A stretch of 64,000 bases of DNA from Bacteroidota bacterium (GTDB taxonomy: Bacteria > Bacteroidota > Bacteroidia > Cytophagales > Cyclobacteriaceae). Every line of letters begins with the position of its first letter. Positions within the stretch are counted from its first letter, which is position 1. Position numbers and translations under genes: made by a program. The DNA lies in NCBI GenBank assembly GCA_016178785.1, contig JACOSO010000062.1, positions 62,001 to 126,000 on the forward strand, read 5' to 3'. Of the stretch, positions 27,646-36,379 are shown piece by piece. The notes beneath the pieces are model-generated. The model saw only the letters and a program-made list of their open reading frames with translations, had not been told where the DNA came from and made no database searches.

Positions 27646-28857
27646 ATGCAATTCCTCTTCATTTTGTTTTTGCTTGTTGCGTTGAACTCTTTCGGTCAGG
27701 ATTACACTTCATTCAGAAATAAACTGCAACAACTTCAACAGATTTCGTCAGTTACTGACTCCGTTCAGCGCCAAAGCGAAATAGAACAATGGTGGTCAGC
27801 CTTGCGCCAACAAGACGAGATTCCACTCATTGTGGAGGATTCGGTAGCCTTCCTTTATCAAGGCGAAGCAAAATCAGTGGTATGGACGGGCGACTTTAAC
27901 GGCTGGGGCTACGACAAAACTTTTCCGGTTGAAGGAAAACAAATTCCGAATACACGCATTTGGCTTTTGAAATCTTCCTTCCCAAAAGATGCCCGTCTGG
28001 ATTACAAAATTGTTTTGGATGGCAGCAACTACATTCTCGATCCGGAAAACCCTCACCAGCAGTGGAGCGGTGTAGGTGGTGGCAGTCCGAATTCAGAATT
28101 GCGAATGCCTCTTTGGAAAGAAAGCACTGAGTTGCTAGTGAACAACAATGTTCCCCACGGCACGGTAAAGCATGACCTTCTCATCAATAGTAAAATTCTC
28201 GGCTATCAACTAACCTATAGTGTGTATTTGCCGGATGGTTATGAAAAGATGGAAAAGCTGCCCACAGTTTATGTTACTGATGGCTACGAATATCTGCATC
28301 CCAAACTCGGCAACATGGCAACCGTGCTCGACAATCTAATTGCTGAAAAGAAAATCAAACCCATTGCTGCGATCTTCATCGATCACCGGGAGCCGATCAA
28401 CCGATCAAACAACAAGCGCATGCAAGAGCTGGCGATGAATAGTTCTTATCTTGATTTTTTTATCAAGGAGTTGATCCCACATATTGAAAAAAGATACCCA
28501 ATAATTTCCGATTTTTCGCAACGCGCCATCATGGGCACATCAATGGGCGGCCTTACATCAACCTATTTTGCATTTGCAAGACCAGATGTTTTTGGGATGG
28601 CCGGAATACAGTCCCCCGCCTTTTGGACAAAGCCGCAGATCTATCAGCTATGCTCCAACCCAGCTAATCCAAAAATGAAAATATCAATGACCGCTGGGCT
28701 CATCAATGACACCAGCAAGGAAAGCCGAAAGATGAAAGAGATTCTGGCGGCCAGCAGCTGCGAATATCATTACCGAGAGGTGAATGAAGGCCATAGTTGG
28801 GGCAACTGGCGCAATTTGATCGATGATGTACTCATTGATCTGTTTGGCACAAAATAG
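27646..28857 (+). CDS. Secreted CBM48/E-set plus alpha/beta-hydrolase esterase
   Basis: The 403 residues comprise a signal peptide (MQFLFILFLLVALNSFG, ~18), an E-set/CBM48-like domain (about 60-140, with SVVWTGDFNGWGYD) and an esterase domain of the Esterase D/enterochelin-esterase fold (about 170-400). The nucleophile is Ser299 in MGTSMGGLTS; His383 in NEGHSWGNWR and Asp355 are the likely triad partners. Relatives include feruloyl and acetyl esterases and siderophore esterases. The position next to a glycan locus favours carbohydrate ester cleavage, but this is inference; no siderophore gene is nearby. It follows the VOC gene by 7 bp. Confidence 0.87.
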   Translation: MQFLFILFLLVALNSFGQDYTSFRNKLQQLQQISSVTDSVQRQSEIEQWWSALRQQDEIPLIVEDSVAFLYQGEAKSVVWTGDFNGWGYDKTFPVEGKQIPNTRIWLLKSSFPKDARLDYKIVLDGSNYILDPENPHQQWSGVGGGSPNSELRMPLWKESTELLVNNNVPHGTVKHDLLINSKILGYQLTYSVYLPDGYEKMEKLPTVYVTDGYEYLHPKLGNMATVLDNLIAEKKIKPIAAIFIDHREPINRSNNKRMQELAMNSSYLDFFIKELIPHIEKRYPIISDFSQRAIMGTSMGGLTSTYFAFARPDVFGMAGIQSPAFWTKPQIYQLCSNPANPKMKISMTAGLINDTSKESRKMKEILAASSCEYHYREVNEGHSWGNWRNLIDDVLIDLFGTK

Positions 28858-28990
28858 TAGGCAGCCACCAGTCGCAGTTGAGGGGGTCAAGTCAGTTCTA
28901 TTTATCCTATTTTGAAATACAAATCCAATCCATTTTTTCATTCAATTCCAGTGTTTAAATTGAGGCACCAAACTTGCCTAACCCAATCCC

Positions 28991-30097
28991 ATGAAGACTT
29001 TCATTCGAATGTTGTTACTGCTCTCGACCGGGTTTGTAATTGATGCTTGTGTTTCCGGAAAAACAGCCTTAAAACATGGCGATTATTACGATGCTGTTCT
29101 TGAATCCGTTCATCGTCTTAGAACGAGTACAACCAACAAAAAAGCTACTGCCGTACTTGCGCAAGCATATCCTCTTTCCATTGATTACATCGAATCCGGA
29201 ATTCAAAATGGCATCAAATCAGATGACCCTAAGAAGTGGCGAAATGCCGTTCTAGGTTATCAGAAAATCAATTTCATCAACGACCAGATCAAGACCTCTC
29301 TCGGTGCCATGAAGGTGATCAGTAACCCACAAACGCGCTATAATGAGTTGGCTTCTGCTAAAGAAAAAGCCGCTGGCGAAGCCTATAATGAAGGAATCAA
29401 TTTCATGATGAAAGCTACTCGCCCCGACTACAAGCAGGCCTATTATGACTTTAAGGATGCAAACGACTTCAAACAGGGTTACATGGAATCAATAGAGATG
29501 ATGACGCAGGCCGAGTTCAAGGCTACACTTCGCGTGGCGTTTGAGGAGATCAACAGCTCAAGATTTAATTATGGAAGTTTCCAGCCAACAATCAGTTCGC
29601 TTAACCGGTTGTTTTTGTCAATCAAACCAATGGCGCAAAAGGATACAGTTCCGCCACAGCAATATTTACGCGTGGTCTTTACCGGTTTTCAACAAAATCG
29701 TCCTTCTAGTTCAAGGAGTACAGAAAATGTTGCGAGACAGATCAAAACCGGTGAACAGAAAGGACCAGACGGAAAAATGCAGGATATAATGCAAACAGTG
29801 ACCGCGCAGGTTGTTTACTTTCACAAAACTGTGACTGCCGATGCCTACTCTACAGTTACCGTTACCGATGCAAGCAACAATTCTGTTTTACAAAGTCTCA
29901 ACATCAGCGGCCCCGTCAACTGGACACACGACTGGGCAACCTATCAGGGAGATGTTCGTGCACTTACCGGAAACGCGGCAAACTTGGTTCAGCGCAAAGA
30001 AGCCTCGCCCAGCGATGAGGACCTGTTCAATCAGGCCATCCGAAACCTTAATTCCAATCTAGGGCAGCAGTTAAAAACGTTTTACAGCCAGTATTAA
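28991..30097 (+). CDS. Putative lipoprotein with TPR-like helical region, unknown function
   Basis: The 368-residue protein has an N-terminal signal and a plausible but non-ideal lipobox (VIDAC, Cys20). Residues 25-190 are helical with a repeat-like pattern (KHGDYYDAVLESVHRLR; YNEGINFMMKATRPDYKQAYYDF), resembling TPR-type helices. Residues 220-320 are beta-rich (QYLRVVFTGFQQNR, YSTVTVTDASNNSVLQSL). No enzyme motif was seen. A cell-envelope location is inferred from the signal. It is transcribed alone, with 133 bp before and 79 bp after. Confidence 0.75.
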   Translation: MKTFIRMLLLLSTGFVIDACVSGKTALKHGDYYDAVLESVHRLRTSTTNKKATAVLAQAYPLSIDYIESGIQNGIKSDDPKKWRNAVLGYQKINFINDQIKTSLGAMKVISNPQTRYNELASAKEKAAGEAYNEGINFMMKATRPDYKQAYYDFKDANDFKQGYMESIEMMTQAEFKATLRVAFEEINSSRFNYGSFQPTISSLNRLFLSIKPMAQKDTVPPQQYLRVVFTGFQQNRPSSSRSTENVARQIKTGEQKGPDGKMQDIMQTVTAQVVYFHKTVTADAYSTVTVTDASNNSVLQSLNISGPVNWTHDWATYQGDVRALTGNAANLVQRKEASPSDEDLFNQAIRNLNSNLGQQLKTFYSQY

Positions 30098-30176
30098 GGT
30101 ACTTTGTTCTCTGGCCGACAAACAGAAAACATCTGATAGAACCTTTTTTTCGTACTTAGGATTATTAAATCGGCTT

Positions 30177-30800
30177 ATGAAAAATCTCAAAATTTTCGCG
30201 ACAGGAGTTCTGGCTGTTCTGGCCTCACTCACCATCGCACAAAACAAAAACAACATGGAATCAAGCGAACTGAAAACGGCCACTTTTGGCGCAGGCTGCT
30301 TCTGGTGCACAGAAGCCGTCTTTTTAAGTGTGAATGGAGTAACTAAAGTAGTGTCGGGCTACTCGGGAGGCAAGGTGAAGAGTCCCACCTATAAAGAAGT
30401 CTGTTCCGGGCTCACCGGTCATGCAGAAGTGACCCAAATTACTTACGATCCTAAAAAAGTGTCGTTCGAAGACTTGCTGGAAGTATTCTGGAACACGCAC
30501 GACCCGACTACGCTCAACCGCCAGGGCGCAGATGAGGGAACCCAATACCGCTCCGCAGTTTTTTATAACGATGAGAAAGAAAAGAAAATTGCTGAGCAAT
30601 ACAAAAAACAATTAGAGGCTGCACACATTTATAAAAATCCAATTGTGACCGAAATAAGTCCGTTGATTAATTTTTACGCTGCCGAGGATTACCATCAGAA
30701 TTATTTCGCACTGAACCCAAATCAAGGCTATTGCCAGTACGTGATCCGCCCCAAGGTGGAAAAATTCAAAAAACAATTTGCCGCCAAGCTAAAAAAGTAG
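30177..30800 (+). CDS. msrA: Exported peptide methionine-(S)-S-oxide reductase MsrA
   Basis: The 207-residue protein has a signal peptide (about 1-22), so it acts in the periplasm or envelope, unlike cytoplasmic MsrA. The active-site motif GCFWCTEAVF gives catalytic Cys41 (with Cys44), and the C-terminal GYCQYVI (Cys186) supplies a recycling cysteine. The segments GYSGGKVKSPTYKEVCSG and THDPTTLNRQGADEGTQYRS are the usual substrate-pocket regions. It repairs oxidised methionine in exported proteins. No MsrB or electron-donor gene is adjacent. A strong terminator follows at 30921. Confidence 0.95.
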   Translation: MKNLKIFATGVLAVLASLTIAQNKNNMESSELKTATFGAGCFWCTEAVFLSVNGVTKVVSGYSGGKVKSPTYKEVCSGLTGHAEVTQITYDPKKVSFEDLLEVFWNTHDPTTLNRQGADEGTQYRSAVFYNDEKEKKIAEQYKKQLEAAHIYKNPIVTEISPLINFYAAEDYHQNYFALNPNQGYCQYVIRPKVEKFKKQFAAKLKK

Positions 30801-30920
30801 CTACGATACCACTCGTAGAAAAAAACAACCTTTCCCTAAAAAAAAATGTAACCAACGAGGCACTTCTTCGTTCTAAATGGCAGAAGAGTAATTCTCTCAT
30901 AGGTTTAGGTTTAGGTAACA

Positions 30921-30949
30921 AAAAAAACCCTCAGGCGGAGGGTTTTTTT
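30921..30949. terminator. Bidirectional intrinsic terminator between msrA and the GAF-PAS gene
   Basis: An A-run, CCCTC, a 5-nt loop and GAGGG followed by a T-run form a symmetric terminator serving both convergent genes. The A7/T7 flanks extend the stem. Confidence 0.9.
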
Positions 30950-30967
30950 GTTTTTATAGGATTTAGG

Positions 30968-32953
30968 TCAGCTCTTGTACTTACTAATATCAAAAATGAT
31001 TTCCGTCACCTTTACCACATTGCCATCGCGGTTTTGAATCGGACTGTATTGAGCAAAAGCCCAGATGTCTTTTCCAAATTTAGACTGCATTCTAAATTCT
31101 CCGCGCTGCGATTTTCCTGAAGAGAGGTCTTTCCAGAACCTGCGGTAAGCTTCCGTGCTGCGGTCATCGCGGTGAAGGAAAATTTTGTGGTGCTCGCCTT
31201 TGATCTCATCCAGGGAAAAGCCGAATAACTTAAGGAAGTTCGAATTCGCACTGATGATATTTCCTTCGGCATCGTAATCGATCATGCAGGTACTGTTGTT
31301 CATCACATCCATGGCAGCCGAAGATTCTAATTGAGAGCGTTGCATTTCTTCCTGGGTGGCTTGCAACTCTTCCATATTCTGACGCATTTCTTCCTCTTGC
31401 GCTCGCATCTCTTCCGTCATCTGTTGAGATTCTCCTAACAAACGCTGCGTACGGGCGTTCACTTTTACTGAAGAAATGGTTGAGGCAATGCTTTCTGCAA
31501 TTCTCTTTACAAAATCGATTTCAAAATCTTTGAACGATCCAAAAGATGCCAATTCCACAACCCCGAATATTTGATCATTTACTTTCAAGGGCACAATCAA
31601 TATCGCATTTGGGTTGGCATCGCCAAGACCGGAAGTAATCCGGATAAAATTGTTAGGGATATCTGTAAGGTAAATAACATCACCTTCCTGCCAAGCCTGA
31701 CCTGTCAGCCCCTCACCCACGTGCACTTTTTGGTTCACGTACTTTTTCTTGTCCCATGCATAGCAGGAAGCCATCGACATTGTCTTCTCTTCCGTGTCGC
31801 TTGTGTCATCAACGATGTAAAGAGCACCCTGATTGGCTTTCAAATACTTAACGAGGTTGCCAATAATTTCATCCGTGAGTTTCTCTATGTCACTATTGTT
31901 GCTGCGAAGTATCTCGCCAAATTTTGCCAAGCCCTCGGTTGTCCAGTTTCTTTTTTTATCTTCTTCAGCCACTCGGGCAAGGTTGCCCCGCATATTCAAC
32001 AATGCATTACCCAACACATCATGGTCGCTTAACGGAGAAAACTCAGAATCGTATTTTCCATTTCCAATGCTTTCAGCAAAAACAGTGGTTGCCTTCAACC
32101 CATTGACGAGGCTATCCGTTGCAATGGCCATTTCCCCTATTTCATCGTTAGAGAATTTAGTGTCCTTGTCTTCAACTAATTCACCACGACCCAACTTGAC
32201 AACCACATCCTTGATATAATTGATCGGCTTGGTAATCGTTCGCACGAGGAAGAATGCACTTAAGAACCCGATGGCAATAATTATGGCCCCTAAAGCAATA
32301 GTAATAATTGTCAACCGCCCCGTTGAGCTTACTAATGTTGCTGTTGATTTTTCGGCTAACTCCTCTTGTTTCTTTTTAATGAAGGCAAGTATGGTGTTAA
32401 TTTTGTTTGATTCAGGAATCACGATCTGATCAATAAAATCCTGCGCCAACAATTTGGTTGTAGCATCTTCGTAATCATCAAAACTTTTCAAGGCATTGAT
32501 CACGTTGTCTTCAGCGCTTTTCTTCAGGGAGTCATATTTCCTGAACACTTTACTCATCATTACTTTTTGTGAGCTATCCTTTTTAAAGGTGGAGGTGAGG
32601 CTGTCGGCATCCCAGTTTACCATCAGTTTATCAATCCGCTCACGTAATGACTTGTACTCGTATTTAAAAATATATTGAAGTGCTTTTTTATCGTCTTCAT
32701 TGGCCTGCAAAAATACCCAGTTGGTAGTGAGCATGCGGGTACGATGTACCAATGTCACAAACTCATTCACAGCATCTTTGGATGGGTTGACTACCTGGGA
32801 AGACAGAGCCACCTGTTTATCTATAGTATTAACGGTAATGAAAATGATAAAGGCATTGATAGCAAACAAAAGGATGAGGATAGTAAAGCCCCCAAAAATT
32901 TTGTTACCAATGGTAAGTCTGAATTTAAATCTAGAATTTGTATTCTTTTCCAT
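30968..32953 (-). CDS. Membrane HAMP-GAF-coiled-coil-PAS signalling protein without output domain
   Basis: About 661 residues from the ATG at 32953; a TTG at 32974 would add seven residues and overlap the upstream stop. Order: TM1 (about 15-38), a helical periplasmic region (about 40-205, with HRTRMLTTNWVFLQ), TM2 (about 215-238), HAMP (about 238-300), a GAF domain (about 360-500, with GEGLTGQAWQEGDVIYL), a Glu-rich coiled coil (QMTEEMRAQEEEMRQNMEEL) and a PAS domain to the end (NSNFLKLFGFS, HKIFLHRDDR). No histidine kinase, GGDEF or MCP signalling tip follows the PAS, so how the signal leaves is unclear. It is 10 bp downstream of a YfiR-like gene and probably co-transcribed. Confidence 0.88.
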   Translation of the reverse strand: MEKNTNSRFKFRLTIGNKIFGGFTILILLFAINAFIIFITVNTIDKQVALSSQVVNPSKDAVNEFVTLVHRTRMLTTNWVFLQANEDDKKALQYIFKYEYKSLRERIDKLMVNWDADSLTSTFKKDSSQKVMMSKVFRKYDSLKKSAEDNVINALKSFDDYEDATTKLLAQDFIDQIVIPESNKINTILAFIKKKQEELAEKSTATLVSSTGRLTIITIALGAIIIAIGFLSAFFLVRTITKPINYIKDVVVKLGRGELVEDKDTKFSNDEIGEMAIATDSLVNGLKATTVFAESIGNGKYDSEFSPLSDHDVLGNALLNMRGNLARVAEEDKKRNWTTEGLAKFGEILRSNNSDIEKLTDEIIGNLVKYLKANQGALYIVDDTSDTEEKTMSMASCYAWDKKKYVNQKVHVGEGLTGQAWQEGDVIYLTDIPNNFIRITSGLGDANPNAILIVPLKVNDQIFGVVELASFGSFKDFEIDFVKRIAESIASTISSVKVNARTQRLLGESQQMTEEMRAQEEEMRQNMEELQATQEEMQRSQLESSAAMDVMNNSTCMIDYDAEGNIISANSNFLKLFGFSLDEIKGEHHKIFLHRDDRSTEAYRRFWKDLSSGKSQRGEFRMQSKFGKDIWAFAQYSPIQNRDGNVVKVTEIIFDISKYKS

Positions 32954-32963
32954 AAGTATAGGT

Positions 32964-33470
32964 TCAATTGACAATGGCCATGCGGGTCAGTTCTGCAGTG
33001 GCTCTCAATTTGTGTTTTCCCATCTGGGTCTGATTCAATTCAAAAGCCAGCCTCCCATCTTTGTTATTTACAAAATTGATACAGCCTTTATTGGCCGTGG
33101 GTGCCTGCTCAGTCACTAGCAGCACTGGAGACTCTCCAATTTTGGCATTTACTTCCGCATATTTTGCGGTCCAATCCGTGGGGACATAAAGGATATGTCC
33201 TTTTTTAAAATCCGCAATGGAAGAAATTTTGCTTACGTGAATGGTTCGGCTACCCGCTTTCTTTTTTTCAGACATTGCTTTGAGCTCATTTAAAATTGGC
33301 GAATCGCCCAAAACAACAATTTCAAAGTCGCCTGTACTCTCTTCTGCAGGCCATTGCACAAAGCGAGTGAAACTGTACATAAATAAGGTATGGGTCTGGA
33401 AATTTTGCGATTGGGCAAAGCCAGCTAGGACCGAGATGATTAGAGCAACCGATAGAACAAGTTTCTTCAT
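32964..33470 (-). CDS. YfiR/DUF4154-family periplasmic protein
   Basis: From the ATG at 33470 the product is 168 residues with a signal peptide (KKLVLSVALIISVLAGFAQ). The frame is open 16 codons further, but only this start gives a clean signal. Family features include YSFTRFVQWP (the Y-x-x-x-F-x-x-x-x-x-W/P opening), FEIVVLGDSPI, GHILYVP and ESPVLLVTEQ, and a C-terminal GCINFVNNKDGRLAFELN. In Pseudomonas, YfiR is a periplasmic repressor of the membrane diguanylate cyclase YfiN. Here the next gene encodes a HAMP protein of similar membrane layout, so a YfiR-type input is a reasonable inference. Confidence 0.87.
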   Translation of the reverse strand: MKKLVLSVALIISVLAGFAQSQNFQTHTLFMYSFTRFVQWPAEESTGDFEIVVLGDSPILNELKAMSEKKKAGSRTIHVSKISSIADFKKGHILYVPTDWTAKYAEVNAKIGESPVLLVTEQAPTANKGCINFVNNKDGRLAFELNQTQMGKHKLRATAELTRMAIVN

Positions 33471-33656
33471 GCAGAGGTTTCTTAGGTAATCCAAAGGTAT
33501 GAAATGACGGTACTTCAAAACTATTAAAAATCAAGTATTTTCCTACGCCAAAACTTATTAGACTTTAAAAGTTTTTGAATCTAATTCCTTTGCCTTGGTT
33601 ATTACCTCGGGCTTTACTGCCGTCCTTTTGTTATCTTACAAAAAATATAAAAGTCT

Positions 33657-34511
33657 ATGTGCAGGCTAATGGCGTACAAAGGAACCCCCATTGTAATTGA
33701 CAAGCTCCTTTACCAACCCAAAAACTCGCTGATCAATCAAAGTATACACGCGCGGGAGATTGAAGAGCCGCTCAATGGTGATGGCTTTGGTGTAGGTTGG
33801 TATGTGCCCGATGTAAATTATGAACCCATTACTTTCGTGTCAGTCAACCCTGCGTGGAGCAACCGCAACCTTCGCAACCTTGCACCCAAGATCAAAGCTG
33901 ATTGCCTGATCGCGCACGTACGCGCTGCCAGTGTGGGCGATGTGAGCGAAAGCAACTGCCATCCATTTCAATACAAAAACATGCTGATGGCGCACAACGG
34001 TGGTGTAGAGCAGTTTACAAAAATCAAGCGCCACATACGTACTCCACTTACAGACGAACTTTATAATTGGATCAACGGCCAAACCGATTCACAACATATT
34101 TTTGCTTTCATGCTCAACGAACTTTTCAAAAATCACAGGAGTGTAAGTCCGGAAGCAATTGTTGATTCATTCGAAATCACTTTTCGTGAACTCAAAAAAC
34201 TGATGGCCGATCACGGAATCACCGAGGCGGCTTACCTCAATATGGTTTTTACCAACGGATTGTTTCTGGTGGGCACCCGCTATTGCACCGATCCGAAAGA
34301 GGAACCCCTTACACTTTATCATTCAGAAGGAAGCCGTTATGTGGTGGAAGATGGAATCACGCGTATGGAAGCACCCGAAGATGACGACCAGGCCGTGCTG
34401 GTGGTTTCTGAAAAACTTACAGATGACCCCAACTGGACGATGATCCCACCAAATCATTTTGTAATTGTTGAGCAAACCCTGAACGTGCGCATACGGCCAA
34501 TTAGAGCTTAA
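33657..34511 (+). CDS. Class II glutamine amidotransferase (YafJ/EgtC-like)
   Basis: The 284-residue N-terminal-nucleophile amidotransferase has the catalytic Cys2 exposed after Met removal (MCRLMAYKG). Other class II features are NGDGFGVGWY, AHVRAASVGDVSESNCHPF (glutamine binding) and MLMAHNGGV. Such stand-alone domains release ammonia or trim gamma-glutamyl groups; the true substrate here is unknown, and EgtC of ergothioneine synthesis is one relative. No ergothioneine genes are adjacent. It is divergent from the YfiR-like gene. Confidence 0.9.
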   Translation: MCRLMAYKGTPIVIDKLLYQPKNSLINQSIHAREIEEPLNGDGFGVGWYVPDVNYEPITFVSVNPAWSNRNLRNLAPKIKADCLIAHVRAASVGDVSESNCHPFQYKNMLMAHNGGVEQFTKIKRHIRTPLTDELYNWINGQTDSQHIFAFMLNELFKNHRSVSPEAIVDSFEITFRELKKLMADHGITEAAYLNMVFTNGLFLVGTRYCTDPKEEPLTLYHSEGSRYVVEDGITRMEAPEDDDQAVLVVSEKLTDDPNWTMIPPNHFVIVEQTLNVRIRPIRA

Positions 34512-34636
34512 CTAATTTTTTCCTTGATTTGCACTCTAAACTGATCTTAGATAATCGATTCTGTTTGCTGGAAGCTTGATATGTCCAGAATCTAACATCG
34601 AGTATCTAGAATCCAGGAATTCAAATTTTTTAAAAC

Positions 34637-35830
34637 ATGTTTGATGTAACCGTGATCGGAGGTGGCATAGTTGGCTTGGCTACCGCCTTGCAAATCCAAA
34701 AAGCAAACCCTTCGCTTGAGATTTTATTGATCGAAAAGGAAACTGAATTGGCTAAACACCAAACAGGCAATAACAGTGGTGTGATTCATTCAGGACTTTA
34801 TTATAAGCCCGGAAGCTTGAAAGCAACGAACTGCATCCGCGGATATCATTTGCTCCTTGGTTTTTGCAAGGAAAATGAAATCCCGTACGATCTCTGCGGA
34901 AAGATTGTGGTGGCTACCGAAGAAAAAGAATTACCCCTGCTTCAAAACCTTTTTGAGCGAGGAAAACAGAATGGCCTGGGCGGATTCAAAAAGCTTTCAA
35001 AAGAAGAATTGAAAGAATATGAACCACATGTGAATGGACTTGAGGGTTTTTTTGTGCCACAAACAGGAATTGTAGACTACACCAAAGTGGCATTGAAGTA
35101 TGGTGAACTCCTCAGAAAAAACGGGGCGACAATAAAATTAGGTGAGCGGGTAACAGATATTCACAACCAATCGAATCAACTCGAAGTAATCACTGACAAA
35201 TCAAATTACCCGTCTAAACTAGTCGTTAATTGTGCGGGATTATATTCTGATAAAGTAGCTAGACTGACAATAAAAAACCTGAATGTAAAAATCATTCCTT
35301 TTCGGGGAGAGTATTATAAACTGAAGAAGGAGAAAGAGTATTTGGTAAAAAATCTGATCTATCCTGTGCCTGATCCAAACTTTCCTTTTCTTGGCGTTCA
35401 CTTCACACGCATGGCTAAAGGCGGAGTTGAGGCAGGACCCAATGCTGTGCTCGCCTTTCAACGCGAAGGCTATAAAAAATCAGATATCAATATTTTCGAA
35501 TTGGTTGAATCCCTCGCGTGGCCCGGGTTTCAAAAAGTGGCGGCAAAATACTGGCGCACCGGTTTTGGCGAAATGTATCGTTCCTTTTCAAAAGCGGCTT
35601 TTACAAAGGCATTGCAGAAATTAATTCCTGAAATTCAAGAAGACGATCTCACCGAAGGCGGAGCTGGCGTGCGAGCCCAGGCCTGCAGTCGTGATGGAGG
35701 ATTGGTTGATGACTTCCTGATTCTCGAAGAAAAAAATGTGATCAACGTTTGTAATGCACCTTCGCCCGCTGCCACATCCTCATTGGCTATTGGGGAGACG
35801 GTTGCTGCATTGGCGCTGAAGAGGATTTAA
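34637..35830 (+). CDS. lhgO: L-2-hydroxyglutarate oxidase
   Basis: The 397-residue FAD-dependent DAO-family oxidoreductase has its dinucleotide-binding glycine motif VIGGGIVGLATA at residues 6-17. The segment HQTGNNSGVIHSGLYYKPGS is characteristic of LhgO, as are VVNCAGLYSD and the C-terminal GAGVRAQA with the NAPSPAATSSLAIGE segment. It oxidises L-2-hydroxyglutarate to 2-oxoglutarate at the membrane, passing electrons to quinone. It appears monocistronic; the 125-bp upstream spacer contains repeated TAGAATC/TCTAGAATCC words. Confidence 0.93.
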   Translation: MFDVTVIGGGIVGLATALQIQKANPSLEILLIEKETELAKHQTGNNSGVIHSGLYYKPGSLKATNCIRGYHLLLGFCKENEIPYDLCGKIVVATEEKELPLLQNLFERGKQNGLGGFKKLSKEELKEYEPHVNGLEGFFVPQTGIVDYTKVALKYGELLRKNGATIKLGERVTDIHNQSNQLEVITDKSNYPSKLVVNCAGLYSDKVARLTIKNLNVKIIPFRGEYYKLKKEKEYLVKNLIYPVPDPNFPFLGVHFTRMAKGGVEAGPNAVLAFQREGYKKSDINIFELVESLAWPGFQKVAAKYWRTGFGEMYRSFSKAAFTKALQKLIPEIQEDDLTEGGAGVRAQACSRDGGLVDDFLILEEKNVINVCNAPSPAATSSLAIGETVAALALKRI

Positions 35831-35943
35831 TGCACTTCCCTCGCTGGGCAGGCTGTCGTTGCTGTTATTTCGGGATAGAGGTGTATATTTAATTGAGCAC
35901 TCGCTCAAACTATTCTATTTTATTTACTCTAAAGACTAAATTT

Positions 35944-36237
35944 ATGATCATCGTTCACGATATCTTTATCTGCAAGCCCGGCAACGCTTCGAAAGTTGCA
36001 AAAATGTTTAAAACAGCTATGTCAGGCAGCAGCGATGTAGTTCAAATAATGACCGACATGACGGGCCAGTATAACCGGGTAGTAATGGTAAGTAAATATG
36101 AAAGCCTTACTGCCTATGAAAAGAGCTCGGAGAAGTACAAACAAAACACAGAGGAGATGAAGAAGATGACCGAAGCAATGGCCGGTTATCAGGATATGTA
36201 CCTCACAGGTTCGCGCGAAATCTACCAGGTTTGGTAG
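35944..36237 (+). CDS. Small dimeric alpha/beta-barrel-like protein, unknown function
   Basis: The 97-residue product starts at the ATG at 35944; the frame is open 17 codons upstream, but that extension looks noncoding and AT-rich. The sequence MIIVHDIFICKPGNASKVAK, QYNRVVMVSKYESLTAYEKS and YLTGSREIYQVW has the beta-alpha-beta pattern of ferredoxin-like (ABM/EthD-type) domains. No catalytic residues are recognised. TTGAGC and GCTCAA arms at 35893-35908 lie ~36 bp upstream and could be an operator. Confidence 0.72.
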   Translation: MIIVHDIFICKPGNASKVAKMFKTAMSGSSDVVQIMTDMTGQYNRVVMVSKYESLTAYEKSSEKYKQNTEEMKKMTEAMAGYQDMYLTGSREIYQVW

Positions 36238-36287
36238 TTTTTCTGAGCACTTCAAGTCATAAGGCCTGAGTAGTTCCATCATTACTC

Positions 36288-36314
36288 TGTCACGTTTTTA
36301 TCTTTGCGTTGGTC
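36288..36314 (+). promoter_or_regulatory. Putative ECF41-type promoter of the sigma factor gene
   Basis: TGTCAC (36288-36293) is followed after exactly 18 bp by GTC (36312-36314). The same two elements at the same spacing occur before the carboxymuconolactone decarboxylase gene. ECF41 sigma factors are known to recognise TGTCACA-type -35 and CGTC-type -10 elements, so autoregulation is expected. Confidence 0.75.
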
Positions 36315-36334
36315 TTTCACTATAGCCAAGATTC

Positions 36335-36360
36335 CAAGGTTCGTGTCCTCACGAACCTTG
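36335..36360 (+). other. Perfect 11-bp hairpin in the leader of the ECF41 sigma gene
   Basis: CAAGGTTCGTG, loop TCCT, CACGAACCTTG. It lies between the predicted promoter and the start codon (19 nt before ATG), so it would be in the 5' leader. There is no T-run, so it is not a classical terminator. It could be a stability element, a translational control hairpin or a dispersed repeat. Confidence 0.7.
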
Positions 36361-36379
36361 CGGCAGCTATAAACGAAAC

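Noticed and set aside
30068-30085. AAAACGTTTT-like palindrome as a third LacI site
   Set aside because: It lies in the coding end of an unrelated lipoprotein gene and lacks the outer GC/GC bases of the two good sites.
30177-30800. Exported MsrA as a novel feature
   Set aside because: Periplasmic or secreted MsrA proteins are common in Bacteroidota.
35893-35908. TTGAGC/GCTCAA inverted repeat as an operator
   Set aside because: Only 6-bp arms in AT-rich DNA and no second copy; chance is likely.
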